Below, piece after piece: positions 1-11,355 of a stretch of DNA of 64,000 bases. The stretch is from positions 27,106,167 to 27,170,166 of the forward strand of contig OY282610.1 of NCBI GenBank assembly GCA_958298945.1, written 5' to 3'. Every line of letters begins with the position of its first letter. Position 1 is the first letter of the stretch. The DNA is from Atherix ibis (lineage: Eukaryota > Arthropoda > Insecta > Diptera > Athericidae). A program made the translations under genes and the position numbers. Below the pieces are notes generated by a model that was not told the origin of the DNA, made no database searches, and saw only the letters and a program-made list of their open reading frames with translations.

Positions 1-1594
1 CGACTAAGAATTACCCAAAGTAACTGTATTTGAATTCCACCCTTAACAAGCATGAGTATTTGAAAGAATATCAATTATTTAAACATTCTAAAAAATTACC
101 TAAAGACGGAAGTCTTCTTAAGATTTTTTCTATTTAATTTCGAACTAAATTCAAATATGTCATGGGTAATTAACTTACACACTTCCATCCCTTCTTTTAT
201 TTTATGCTATGTTTTTTCTTAAGAAAGCTACTCTCAACTCCCTAACAAAAAGTGATTACGAGCGAATATAGAAAATTGACTGGTTTATTGTTGTTGTTTT
301 TTTTTATCAAATATTATTTTAGGTAATTTTTCGACAAGATACCTTATTATCTGGGAATTTTTCTTTTTGATAATATTTCGCATATACTTAAATTTTTACT
401 AAATTGTTTAGAGAAAAAAAAATGGGTGGACGAATAAAAGCAAAAACAAAATATTATATAAAAAACAGTCAATTGGGGAAAAGGAGCCAAAAATAACACC
501 GAACATAATGCAAAAAATAACTAAAATAAATAAAATTTTTATAAATAAATAAATAAATAAGAAGGGTAGAAAATATCGTAAAAAAAGAATTAAATAAAAC
601 AGTTTCAACCCTTTTTGCGTATATGTAGTAGACTGATTTACTGATAGTTAGGATGGTGTTTAAACTTTTTTCTTCTTCCATCATTAGAGGCAATGCTTCC
701 AAACTATCCGGAATATGGCCATATATACATAAGCACACACACCTACTTGAATGCTAATTTGTTCATACACGCTGATGGTATTCTAAGGGATATGTTCGTT
801 TATATTGTATAAAAATCACAAAAGGTACTAAATGCCACCAAAGCGGTTATAAGTTTATGTGTTATGCAAATTATAAAGTTTTCCCACTTTTAACAAGCAG
901 TTTATTTTGTAGGTCATCACAACGCGCACACCCATAGTTGGATACTGTACATCCATACATATGTACATGATTGCAGTTTTGCCGCTCTTTGCGAATCCTC
1001 TTATACTCCCCAATTAAGTACTCGTCCTCAATTATCTTACATACACTATGCAAGGTAGAAAAAAAAAGAGAAAAAAATACGAATAACAGCGTAAAAACAA
1101 ACACATAAACGCAAATTGATTTTTTTTATATCGTCGACTAGGAAATATCTCAGGCCATCCCCTAATCGATGTGAGCATTCATGCCAATGGCGGCGCTGCA
1201 CTTGAACCAGTCGATTACGTGTATAGTCGTCGGACTGGGGGGTCATTTCGATTGGATTTTAGTTGACGATAGGGTCCTTTAGTACAAACCACTTTTATTT
1301 AATAGTCGATGGAATAAATCCACTTACAATACGTAAAGAACCACAATTGATACTCTACCGCATCATACATGCAGTCATCGTTAAAAGAAAAAAACTCATT
1401 ATAGGATATTATATGAGAAGAAAAAATGATATTTGATTACCTGAGCACGTACACACCTACAACGCATCACATCCTCCCAATATCCATGCATCAAATATGA
1501 TAATCGACCTTCAGAAATCATTTTAAGGGCGAACAAAATCTCTTTCATTCAATGTCATGTGTTAAGGGGATTTCTCATGCCCTTATAATAAATT
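1..1594. other. AT-rich non-coding DNA
   Basis: No supported gene. The stretch is AT-rich with many A and T runs. A more complex, GC-richer islet lies at about 1130-1260, with an open frame of about 60 codons on the minus strand and no recognisable motif. It may be decayed mobile DNA or chance. Confidence 0.5.
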
Positions 1595-1960
1595 GAAAAT
1601 AGTGGATTATCCAATTTAAAATTTTGAAAGTAACAGTAAATAAAGTATATTTTTAATTAAAATTATGAATAAAATTTTTAATAGATTATATTTTTTTAAA
1701 TTTGCCATTATATAAAATTGTAAAATTAAAAGAATTGTCATTGTAAAAATATTTACAGGACTCGATCCTTTTGAGGTAAATTTTTATAACCTTTTCGTTA
1801 TATTTCAGGCTGTAATACGGCCATTACTTGATGGATGTTAGTTTTTAAATGCTTCAAAAAAAAAATTCCAATGCGGTTGAACTACTCCATCCTTGGGACA
1901 AACTAATAATTTTCAAAAATTTCGAAATTATGCGTCCTGGAAACTTTTCGACTAATAAAT
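1595..1960 (-). pseudogene. Tc3-like transposase 3' end, degenerate
   Basis: Relic of the C-terminal part of a transposase of the IS630-Tc1-mariner superfamily, of the Tc3-like type common in insect genomes. Reading the minus strand between about 1860 and 1750 gives a leucine/asparagine/isoleucine-rich stretch (LKTNIHQVMAVL) and then, after a frameshift, KVIKIYLKRIESC. This is the order seen at the C-terminus of this family, where the protein ends shortly after a lysine-arginine-isoleucine-glutamate motif. There is no open frame. The same segment, including the flanking part with ATTATCCAATTT, recurs diverged at 47138-47480. Family assignment is by motif and by comparison with the better copy at 57650-58600. 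Confidence 0.45.
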
Positions 1961-2213
1961 GGCTCGTAGTATAATTTTGCAGATAATTTAAATTTATATT
2001 AATAATAGCCCAGAAAGTTATTTTTTTGTGAATAAAATGACTTTTCTTAGAGTTATTAGTAAATTTTTAGAGTCTTACATATAAAATTTTTAATTAAAAA
2101 CTTATTCATCAAGCGAGAAATATGCCTCATCAATCAAGTAAGTTTATTCGGAAAATTCACAATCCAATTCGAATATAGATAATTAATTAAGAACCTCATA
2201 ATATAAAATGGCC

Positions 2214-2228
2214 TATTTTAGGGTAAGT
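2214..2228. repeat. Target-site duplication, left copy
   Basis: TATTTTAGGGTAAGT is repeated exactly at 4932-4946. The two copies bracket the Jockey element at 2229-4931, as expected for target-primed reverse transcription. The match is a perfect 15 of 15 and the bases on both outer sides differ. Confidence 0.85.
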
Positions 2229-4931
2229 TTTTTATTTTTTATTTTTTTTTTTATTTTTATTTTTATCTGCAACTACAATTTTATTGTAACAAGCAAATTT
2301 ACATAACATTTTAATTAAAAATCTTGTGCATCATGAAGTGGGAGTAAACACCCGTCGGCGTTTCTCCAACTAACGGAAGTTAGATTCCTCTAGAAAATCT
2401 CTAGGCCATTGTCTCTTAAGTCTCCGATGAGTGTTTCCGGGAAGGGCTGTACAAGACAATTCTCTCACAAGTGGATTATGATGATAGGATAAACGGGAAT
2501 GAAATTTTTGATAGCGTAAAATGCACAGGTTATGAACAAATGGAACATTTAGGTCACGATGTATTGCAGTGTTACGAACATAAAAGGAGGCATCAACAAT
2601 TTTACGGAGGATCTTGGATTGTAAGGCCTGGATGCGATAGGAATTGGAACGTTTCGTTGAACCCCAAAGCTCAATTCCCTATATCCAAATTGGTTTTATA
2701 ATTGTATTGTAGATTAGAAGTTTACTTTTAATTGTTAGTTTCAAGCGTTTGTCTAGTAGTCTAAGAAGTTGTAGGTAACGTCTGTTAGCTTCAGCTCTTT
2801 TTAATCTAGTATGTGGGTTCCATGTTAGTCTCTTGTCCAGGAAAAGTCCCAAATAACGCACTTTATCATATTGCGGTATCATATTGCTATTAAGGTATAA
2901 AGGGGTAGGTTTACCTTGACAAAGTGTGAAAGTAATGTGAGCACTCTTCTGTTCATTTACCTTCACTCTCCATCTCTTAAACCAAGATTGAAGGTTGTGG
3001 ATATGGGATTGTAAATTGTTGGAAGCTATGTCAGGATTTTTATGGGTAGCAAGTATGGCCGTATCATCTGCATAAGTAGCAATGATAGTATTAGGATAAG
3101 CTGGGATATCATGCGTATAAATATTAAATAAGATGGGACCAAGGATACTGCCTTGTGGTAGTCCGGCGAGAATAGGATATATTTCCGACGATTCTGAGTT
3201 AATTGCAACTTGGAAATGTCGTTGGGAGAGATATGAATTTATGATAAGGTAGTATGTTAAAGGAAGAAAGCTCTTGAGTTTCCAAAGGAGTCCAGGATGC
3301 CACACACGATCAAAAGCTTGGGAGATATCTAGAAATACTCCTGGGCAATACACTTTCCTCTCAAGAGAGGATGCAATATGGTCAACAATGCGATGGCATT
3401 GCTGGATAGTGGAGTGTTCAGTTCGGAAGCCAAATTGGTGATCAGGAATAATTTTTTCGTTAACTAAGACAGGGTAGAGTCGTTTTAATAGCAGTTTTTC
3501 GAATATCTTACCAAGAATTGGTAAGAGGCTGATAGGTCTATAGGAGGAAGGAGAATTAATGGATTTATTTGGTTTAGGAATCATTTTAATGACAGAATAT
3601 TTTCACAGTAAGGGAAAATAGGTTGTACGCAGTATAGTATTAAAAATATATGTGATTAAAACTAAACCTTTTCGGGAAATTTGCTTCAGAATAGGAGCTG
3701 TTATTAGATCATAACCAGGAGCTTTTTTATTGGGAAGGCGCAGAGTTGTAAATTTAATTTCCGAGGGCTTAAAATTTTTGGGAGGAAGACTCATAGGGAG
3801 TGGGAACATTAGTTCTTCGATGATTTTGTTAGTATGTGATTTGTCTTCTATATCATCATGTGGAGCAAAAGTATTTACCAAATGTTTAGCAAATACTTCG
3901 GCTTTTTCTTTGTCTGTTTTTGCCCAGTTACCGTCATTTTATTTCAGTGGGTGTGATGTTTTTTTGTACGAGAGTATTCGTCTAGTGGCTTCCCATAAAG
4001 AAATATTGTCACTAAGCGATTTTGTATAAGTTTCATGTCTTTCATTATAGTGCTTACTAATTTCCATTTTTAGTTCATGTTGTAGTCGGTTAAGTTCCTG
4101 TTTGTAGCTAGGCATTCGTAGGCGTTGCCGCTTCATTCTCATTTTTCTTTTTTTGTTAATTAAAGTCCGTATTTTAGTTGGTAAATTTTGTTGTGTAGTA
4201 TTGTTAGAGATATGAGCGGTTGTGACTGCATGTTGTATATATATAGTGAGGTTATTTACAGCATCATTAATGTCATTTGCTGTTTTTAACGTTCGTTTTA
4301 AGTCAATCTGTTTGTCTAATTTGTATCTAAATCTGTTCCAGTCAATTTTGCCATTTATCAGCCTAGGATGAAGAGTCTTTAAGATTGGCTTAGATATAAG
4401 GGTAAGGAGAACAGGATTATGGTCAGAGTTTAAATCGGAAAGAGTTTCAATACTAGAATTCATGGTAATTGAAGGAGTGCTAATGAAGCAATCGAGGATA
4501 TCAGGTCGTTTTGAAACAGATGTTGGCCAGTATGTTGGATTTTGAGGGGAGGTTATTTGATATGATGTATGGGATAGAGCTTCTTGAAGAATCTTTCCTC
4601 GAGCGTTAGCAACGCGGCAACCCCATTGGGGGTGTTTTGCATTGTAATCACCACCCGCCAGGAACGAGGCTCCAAGTGCGTCTAGGAAGGATAAAAATTC
4701 GGAACCAGTTATTGATTTATTGGGAGGACAATATACAGATGCTACATTAAGATTAAATAAGGAGTTATCAATTGTAACAACTGTGGATTGCAGGGATTCA
4801 GATGAGAAATTGGAGTGAATGTTATGTTGAATGGATTTTCTTATAAGGATAGCTGTTCCACCATGCGCCGTATTGTCAGGATGATCAGTTCTGTATGTAT
4901 CGTAGTCTCGTATCGTGAAGTATGACCTGGA
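2229..4931 (-). mobile_element. 5'-truncated Jockey-clade non-LTR retrotransposon
   Basis: A retrotransposon copy inserted on the minus strand. Its 3' end is an A-rich tail seen on the plus strand as T-rich sequence at about 2229-2264. The interior runs 3' UTR, reverse transcriptase, then the C-terminal part of an apurinic-type endonuclease. It stops at 4931 inside the endonuclease domain, so the 5' part (rest of endonuclease, ORF1, 5' UTR) is missing. A perfect 15-bp target-site duplication flanks it. The 2.7-kb length, the poly-A-type tail and the 5' truncation are typical of this class. Sequence decay is light (three nonsense codons seen in the coding part), so the insertion is fairly young. 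Confidence 0.9.
2400..4931 (-). pseudogene. Jockey ORF2: endonuclease/reverse transcriptase
   Basis: Would encode the polyprotein that nicks target DNA and copies element RNA. Reading from 4931 downward, the endonuclease part shows HPDNTAHGGTAILIR, then GGDYNAKHPQWGCR (the conserved GGDxNAKHxxWG motif), and near 4400-4430 DLNSDHNPVL (SDHxPV catalytic end motif). The reverse transcriptase part follows in the same frame: SYRPISLLP, then motif A FLDISQAFDRVWH, then GLPQGSILGP, then the catalytic YADD box at about 3070. Three in-frame stops break it: one ending at 3939, one at 3603-3605 and one at 2679-2681. The frame is otherwise preserved through all three, so these look like point mutations. 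The homologous copy at 16037-17231 reads through the position of the third stop. The exact C-terminus is not certain. Confidence 0.88.
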
Positions 4932-4946
4932 TATTTTAGGGTAAGT
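4932..4946. repeat. Target-site duplication, right copy
   Basis: Second copy of the 15-bp TATTTTAGGGTAAGT found at 2214-2228. It marks the truncated 5' boundary of the Jockey insertion. Confidence 0.85.
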
Positions 4947-7740
4947 AAATTTAATTTTTTATTTAATAATATTATTTGCAACTATTGAATTATATGACTG
5001 GACATTCCATATTGGAAAATGGATAATTCGTTATGAAATTTACAAGGATCTGCAATTATAAATATTGTTATTCGCAATTATTTTTTTGGTATATTTTTTT
5101 TCTTATTACAAGAAAATAAAACAATTCTCCAAAAAAAACCATTTAAATCACTAAATTAAATCGATATATTTTGAAACCCTCAAAATTTGACCAATTCACT
5201 CAAATATTTTGATCAATACCTTCCCCTTATTGTACCCTCAATTATTGATTTTAAGAAAACTAACCTTTAAGACGAAAAAAACCGAATCAATAACCGGGAG
5301 AGTGGTTGAAATAAAATTTTCTCAAGGATTTCAATTGAATTTTCTTTATACAAAACTAACAAAATATTCAATTAAATTTAATTATTTCTTAATTTAGTAT
5401 CGAATTAAGTAGTTGGAATTATTGATGCAATAAAAATTGATCCGATTTTATTAACTAAAATGTAAATTTAGCTAACAGATTTGTAAGGTTTCCTTTCAAG
5501 TGGCGTGAGTCAATCAAATTCGCTTTACTCTGGACAGAATAAGTTATCATTTGTTGAGGTTGACTTTCTTTTGACTGGTGAGAAACAATCATTATAGTTT
5601 CAATAACACACGAACTTTTGATTTATTTTAATTCCTCTAATAAAATAATGTCTTTCAGTTAATTTGATTATATTTGAAAGAAAAAAAAAACAGAATTCTT
5701 TATTAAATATTAATACGGATAATGGACTATAATCGAAAAAGGTTATTCGTAGAAAGTGAAAGGGAGTATCTCTAATTCAAGGGTACTTGACAGGATAATT
5801 TGGTTAAGCACATAGACTGAAATTTTATAATACCAACTAAGTAGTAACTACTGTCAAACAATCAACTAACTAACTTTGTTGACTAGAATTTGTAAGAATA
5901 GAAAATGAATTCATGAAAGTTTAAATCGGCTACCAATTATGGAATTGAGGCTATTAGGTTAAAGGATTTTTGAATTTTTCTCATTGCATTCTCAAAGGTT
6001 AAGACATGCTATCGGGAGTCAGTTACATTCCTAACCTCGGCAATTTGTTTACGCGAAAACTTTCCCAAGCAATTTTTTAGCTAAAACGTTGACTGAACTT
6101 CTCGAATATAGACTAGAACAGGATCTTCAATCAGATGTCCATGGCCGAGTTTCGATACTGGCAGGTATCTTATTTGAATATTGAAAATTTTTCTGAAGGC
6201 CAAACTGTGATTTTATGATCGATCGATCGTCTACGTACATACACGTAGTACATTTCGATAGGAAACGAGGACGATTTTACCTCTAAGTGGCTAATGAAAA
6301 ATTCATACAAAGGAAATGACAATGGCGATAACAGAATATCCTTAAAATACTTTGAATCAAATCAAATAAAATGCAATGAATTTCCATTTACTCGTATATA
6401 CTTGTCTGGTTGACGACAATAAAGACAATCAATTGGTTTTGTGGTCGAGTAGTTAAGTACGGAACGTCAAGTGTTGTACTAATAAACACAACGTCCAAAC
6501 GAAATGAAAATTGTCTTTGCTATTCAAACCCATTTGGCAAGGTCCTGAAAGTCTTACCAAACACCTGCTAACTTCCTCATTGCAGAAGTTACTATCGAAT
6601 ATATAATCAAACTACCCAACCACCAAATTGTCAAACCACTTGACCCACTTGCGATGGATATTAGTGCGACAATGTTTCAAGTGCGACAATTTTATACGAA
6701 AACATCAAAAGGAATTATGTGAATTTCATTAAACGTCCGAATTCAATTCAACTTTGGTCAAACATTTCAAATTGGAATATTCATGAAATTTTTGCACTTG
6801 TATTATCTTGTATGTTTGTGTGGTGAATTAAGAAAATTTATTTACAAACAATTGCGATAAACATTTCGAGTTAATGGGTAGCCCGAGTGTCTTTTACTCT
6901 ATACCATCGAACAGTGAAGAACAGCGACAAACTATTGCAAGACGAAAATAATAAATAATTGTAGTAGCAGAATGCGGTAGAAAACTTGATGCAAAGTGTT
7001 TCCTTTAAAACTCAATCAATGAATATGAACTAGAACAGGGCTTAGACCCACTTGGGTAGGATGAACACAAAACTAGGTAAATGCCAAAACGAATCAAATG
7101 GAAATTTAATCGCAAACAAACAAGAAAAGAAAATTAAACATTTTCGAGAGCAAAAAACCGAGAAGGATTGTATCGAAATACCCGCCAAAAATACCCGGAT
7201 TTACTTGTCCTTAGGAGCCATTATATCAATTTATGAATACTTAAATTGTAAATGTTAGTTGCGGAGCAGAGGGTTAAGGTTAAATCAAACTCATATTAAG
7301 GAATATTATCCGAAAAGATAACTAACTACCCACTCCTATGGTGCCGTGTATTATTGTTTTGTGTACAACAGCCAGAGGCGATACTCAAATTGATAAAAAC
7401 TGAATCAATTTTCATAAGTTCGGCAATAGAGGAATTTTTCCCTTTTTTTTTTACCAAAATAAACCGGAAATGAAAGCGAACTAAAGCCGAACTATTATTT
7501 ATATTAAGCCACCCTTAACGAAAGTTTGTGTATGTCAAGATGCTGATGGTAACTATAAACGATTAAATTATTCACAAAGTCAAGTGGGCCATTACCATTA
7601 CTTACCATCGTCACCCTAACGAGTATTACGAAGTTATTGCATTGAAAACTATCGACGACGAGCGCCACCAAGTAAATTTCCTCATTTTCTTCGGTGATAT
7701 TCGAACTTTCAGTGTGGAATCCTTTTCGTTCCGCACGCTT
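4947..7740. other. Unassigned AT-rich sequence
   Basis: No gene supported. The first ~50 bases (T-rich tract, then TATTTGCAACTATTG) faintly resemble the 3' end of the two Jockey copies and might be an older 3'-end relic, but the match is short. The rest has only short open frames without recognisable motifs. A GATCGATCGATCG run sits near 6219. Confidence 0.4.
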
Positions 7741-7744
7741 TTAT

Positions 7745-8815
7745 GTGCACTCATTTATATAACAAAATTGCGTCCGTTTATAATATCATTTGGTATTTAT
7801 ATAACAAAATGAGCGTCCGTTCATTATCTTGAGTATCGGGTATGAGCCTGGGCTTGGGCTTTAGTATTAGCCTAAGTATGGATCTGGTCTAGGGTCTGAG
7901 TTAAGGTCTGAATCTTCGTCTGGGCTTAGGTTTCTGTGTACTCATTTATATAGCAAAACAGCATCAGTATACAATAGAGAATTCATTACCTTGAGTATTG
8001 AGTATGGCATGGGCTTGAGCCTCAGTATCGGTCTGAGTTTGAATCCGATCTAGGATCAACGTTAAGGTCTAAGTCTACGTCTGCATTTAGGCTCCTGCGT
8101 ACTTATTTATATAACAAACTAGCGTCGGTATAAAATATAGAATTAATTAACTTTAGGATTGGGAGTACGTCTGGGCTTGGGTCTCAGTATCGGTCTGACT
8201 TTGAATCTGGTCTAGGGTCTGAGTGTGCATCTGAGCTTGGGCTTTCTGTGTACTTATTTATATAACAAAATTGCATCCGTTTACAATACAGAACGCATTA
8301 TCTTGAGTATCGGGTATGAGCCTGGGCTTGGGCTTTAGTCTAGGGTCTTAATCTGCGTCTGAGATTAGGCTTCTGTGTTCTTATTTATATAATAAAACTG
8401 CGTCAGTAAACAATACAGACTTCATTTGCTTTTGCATTGGGTCTGGGCCTGGGCTTCGGTCTCAGTATCTATCTGAGTTTAGATCTGTTCTAAGGTCTTA
8501 GTTTAGGCCTGAGTCTGCGTTTGGGCTTAGACTTCTGTATACTCATTTACATAACAATATAGAATCAGTTTACAATACAGAATTCATTAACTTAAGTATT
8601 GGGTGTGGGCCTAGGCTTAGGCCATAGTATTGTATCTGGCCTAAGGTCTGACTTTAAATCTGAGTCTAAGTCTGGGCTTGGGCTTCTGTGTACTCATTTA
8701 TATAACAAAATTGCATAAGTTAACTATATAGAATTCATTAGCTTTAGATTTAAGTCTAGCTCGAGGCCTGGGCTATGGGTCTAAGACTGGGTCTAGGCTT
8801 GCGCTTAAGGTAAAA
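7745..8815. repeat. ~150-160 bp tandem repeat with G-rich hexamer core
   Basis: Seven to eight diverged units. Each has an AT-rich anchor (ACTCATTTATATAACAAAAT, then a variant of GAATTCATTA) and a G-rich part made of variations on TCTGGGCTTGGG and GGTCTGAG. Anchor starts are near 7940, 8101, 8252, 8379, 8541 and 8692, giving spacings of 161, 151, 127, 162 and 151 bp. Two shortened anchors precede them near 7749 and 7795. The G-rich part itself looks like a decayed hexamer array, so this is a repeat nested in a repeat. No coding function is seen. Confidence 0.85.
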
Positions 8816-9863
8816 CGATTAATTGCTTATTTTAATTCTTGAATTGTTAAATATTACCCGTTACCAAAACCACCGTTATCCTTAACGGCTATTCCCAACA
8901 CCTGATCTTACAGCGGACGGAGCCTCGCCTATTACCAAAGCGGCCAATTTATTCTAGCATAACATCTAAGATTGCAAAATGTACAAACGAGCAAGACTCC
9001 TGAAGAAAAATCAACGGTACAAAAATTCTTGTGCTTGTCACTAACACCACTAATGCATTGGAGTAGGGTGGAGAGCTCTGAATTTTCTCTTTCCTAGAAT
9101 AGGGAGCTGCAGAGCTAAAGCTTTGACATCCTCGTTGATAAGCTTACTAAGCCTAGTGGTCTCTGTGCTGACTTTTGAAGGAGAGCTCGGAGAACATCTC
9201 TAAAGTAGGCTACAAGCGGGAAAATAGCAGACTTCTTATATGCTACATCGTAACTGAAAGTACCGAAAAACATGGTATCATCTATGGCAGCCGATTAAGA
9301 ACAGAGCATTTCTATCGTTTATCGTATGCGTGGGCGTCGAGGGATGCCAACAATGTGATCAGGAAGTGGGGCGAAAATGGTAAGCAAAAGCTTATAGTGG
9401 TGAGAAGTCCTTGCAAGCTACCCACCCAATTGAGAATGTGTCTGCATGTGCTCGTCTGCTCCTCTGCATACATGAAAGCTTAATGTCCCTAATAAATCCT
9501 CGAACATACACTGTTAGATCTCTTCGTATGCTAATTTTACAAGGTGTGTACGGCCGGTACATTATTGTATACTCGAAGAGGCTAAGGGGGTAGCATGAAC
9601 AGAATGAGGAATACGTGAAAGTGGCAGTGAGCGGATTTGAGGAAAAACCAGGCAAAGACGAGAATAAATCGTTAAATCGGTAAAATGGTAAGTGCACCGC
9701 ATCGTATTACAATCGAGGACTCTCTAATATGGGCGGCTCGTACTTCTTCTTCAACTTCGAAGAGATGCACACCAGCATGTTCGGGGGTTGGTAGGCCATT
9801 GCTGCATCATTGTATATAATCGAATGTTCCAATGTAAATACGTGCATGTGCATGAAACGAAAT
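8816..9863. other. Higher-complexity region, no gene assigned
   Basis: Base composition is less AT-rich here than in the neighbours. There are overlapping open frames of about 100 codons on both strands between 9175 and 9700. Neither shows a motif I know, and the opposite-strand openness suggests chance or decayed mobile DNA. Nothing else is supported. Confidence 0.35.
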
Positions 9864-9907
9864 AAATTCCCTCCTTCACTGTGGGGAGACAGTGACGGAG
9901 GGAATTT
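9864..9907. repeat. Imperfect palindrome (hairpin) at duplication start
   Basis: Two arms of 19 bases (AAATTCCCTCCTTCACTGT and the reverse complement with one mismatch) separated by a six-base loop GGGGAG. It lies exactly where the 745-bp tandem duplication begins and is copied at 10609-10652. Confidence 0.85.
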
Positions 9908-9999
9908 AAATATCGAGTGCCGTTTCTTTTCAATCGAACATTGCAGCCTTTCAAAATGCTATGGCACTTTCCCTCTCAGTTAAAGTAATTATTTATTGG

Positions 10000-10515
10000 A
10001 TTTTTCAATAGAAGTGACATATTTTTAAAAAGGACCGTATGCACATATTTAAAATAACAAAATCTTCTGTCACTGTCAATTGTATCCAGCAACTTTTGCA
10101 ATTTATTTGTGGACAGATGCACGCCTCAACAACGTTTGGAAATTATCTAATTTTTTTTATGAAAATAATTGTTTTTAGTTTTTGCAAAAAAAAAATATTC
10201 TAAGAAAATCGTCTTCTTAGATTCTGAAAAAAGTGACCATTTATTGTGGTTTAGAGACATCATTAACCCTTTTTTTTTTTTTAAATGAGGAAGGAGTTGT
10301 CGTTACTGTCAATGGTGAGCGGTACAGATCGATGATAATAAACTGAATCGAAAGACATGGACTTAAAAGTTATATTATTTTCGCAAGACGGCTTTAAGTG
10401 CCACACAGCCCATACCACAATCGATTTATTGCGGAAAAAATTTGGCGAGTCGATAATTTCAAGAAATACAAATGTGCAATGCGCTACAAGAAGTTGGGAT
10501 TGAACACGTTTTGAC
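10000..10515 (+). pseudogene. Internally deleted Tc3-like transposase relic (unit 1)
   Basis: Non-autonomous remnant of the same family as the copy at 57650-58600. A 5' UTR-like part (AAAATCTTCTGTCACTGTC, near 10070) and the family's N-terminal motif RCTPQQRLEII (near 10115) match that copy, which reads RYTPQQR. A large internal deletion follows, and then VVVTVNGERYRSMI near 10300 and SQDGFKCHTAHTTIDLLRKK near 10400. The QDG...CHTAH block is the second catalytic region of the family. The third catalytic region is absent because the relic ends in a stop near 10500. This copy could not make active enzyme. Confidence 0.7.
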
Positions 10516-10549
10516 TTCTATTTTGAGCACTTAGGTTTTGAACAAGGTA

Positions 10550-10610
10550 CGAAGATCGTTCAATAAGTCCTTAGAAAAAGATGGAAAAAAACTGTTTTAA
10601 AAAAAAAAAA
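10550..10610 (-). mobile_element. Solo end of mariner, captured by duplication
   Basis: The first ~60 bases of the mariner at 11295 (CGAAGATCGTTCAATAAGTC onward, to the A-run), now followed directly by the start of duplication unit 2. It has no partner inverted repeat of its own. Confidence 0.85.
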
Positions 10611-11355
10611 ATTCCCTCCTTCACTGTGGGGAGACAGTGACGGAGGGAATTTAAATATCGAGTGCCGTTTCTTTTCAATCGAACATTGCAGCCTTTCAAA
10701 ATGCTATGGCACTTTCCCTCTCAGTTAAAGTAATTATTTATTGGATTTTTCAATAGAAGTGACATATTTTTAAAAAGGACCGTATGCACATATTTAAAAT
10801 AACAAAATCTTCTGTCACTGTCAATTGTATCCAGCAACTTTTGCAATTTATTTGTGGACAGATGCACGCCTCAACAACGTTTGGAAATTATCTAATTTTT
10901 TTTATGAAAATAATTGTTTTTAGTTTTTGCAAAAAAAAAATATTCTAAGAAAATCGTCTTCTTAGATTCTGAAAAAAGTGACCATTTATTGTGGTTTAGA
11001 GACATCATTAACCCTTTTTTTTTTTTTAAATGAGGAAGGAGTTGTCGTTACTGTCAATGGTGAGCGGTACAGATCGATGATAATAAACTGAATCGAAAGA
11101 CATGGACTTAAAAGTTATATTATTTTCGCAAGACGGCTTTAAGTGCCACACAGCCCATACCACAATCGATTTATTGCGGAAAAAATTTGGCGAGTCGATA
11201 ATTTCAAGAAATACAAATGTGCAATGCGCTACAAGAAGTTGGGATTGAACACGTTTTGACTTCTATTTTGAGCACTTAGGTTTTGAACAAGGTACGAAGA
11301 TCGTTCAATAAGTCCTTAGAAAAAGATGGAAAAAAACTGTTTTTAAAAAAAAAAA
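10611..11355. repeat. 745-bp tandem duplication, unit 2
   Basis: Second unit, offset 745 bp from the first. It repeats the hairpin, the deleted Tc3-like relic (about 10745-11260) and the mariner end, but here the mariner continues into the full element. This is therefore the arrangement closest to the original locus. Confidence 0.9.

Larger units (their letters stand above)
9866..10610. repeat. 745-bp tandem duplication, unit 1
   Basis: Nearly identical to 10611-11355. By eye the only differences are in the homopolymer at the end. The unit starts at a hairpin, contains a deleted Tc3-like transposase relic, and ends with about 60 bases of the neighbouring mariner (its inverted repeat, starting at about 10550) up to an A-run. 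Since the mariner end is inside the unit, the duplication happened after, or together with, the mariner insertion. Both breakpoints lie in A-rich sequence, which suggests end joining or slippage at short homology. An assembly artefact is possible. Confidence 0.9.

Noticed and set aside
408..738. Overlapping short frames rich in Phe, Leu, Ile on the minus strand
   Set aside because: Composition artefact of AT-rich DNA; no motif and overlapping frames on the same strand.
4947..5000. Third Jockey 3' end
   Set aside because: Only a T-rich tract plus about ten matching bases; likely in AT-rich DNA by chance.
9175..9697. Overlapping ~100-codon frames on both strands
   Set aside because: Both strands open, no domain recognised and no splice or start context; not enough for a gene call.
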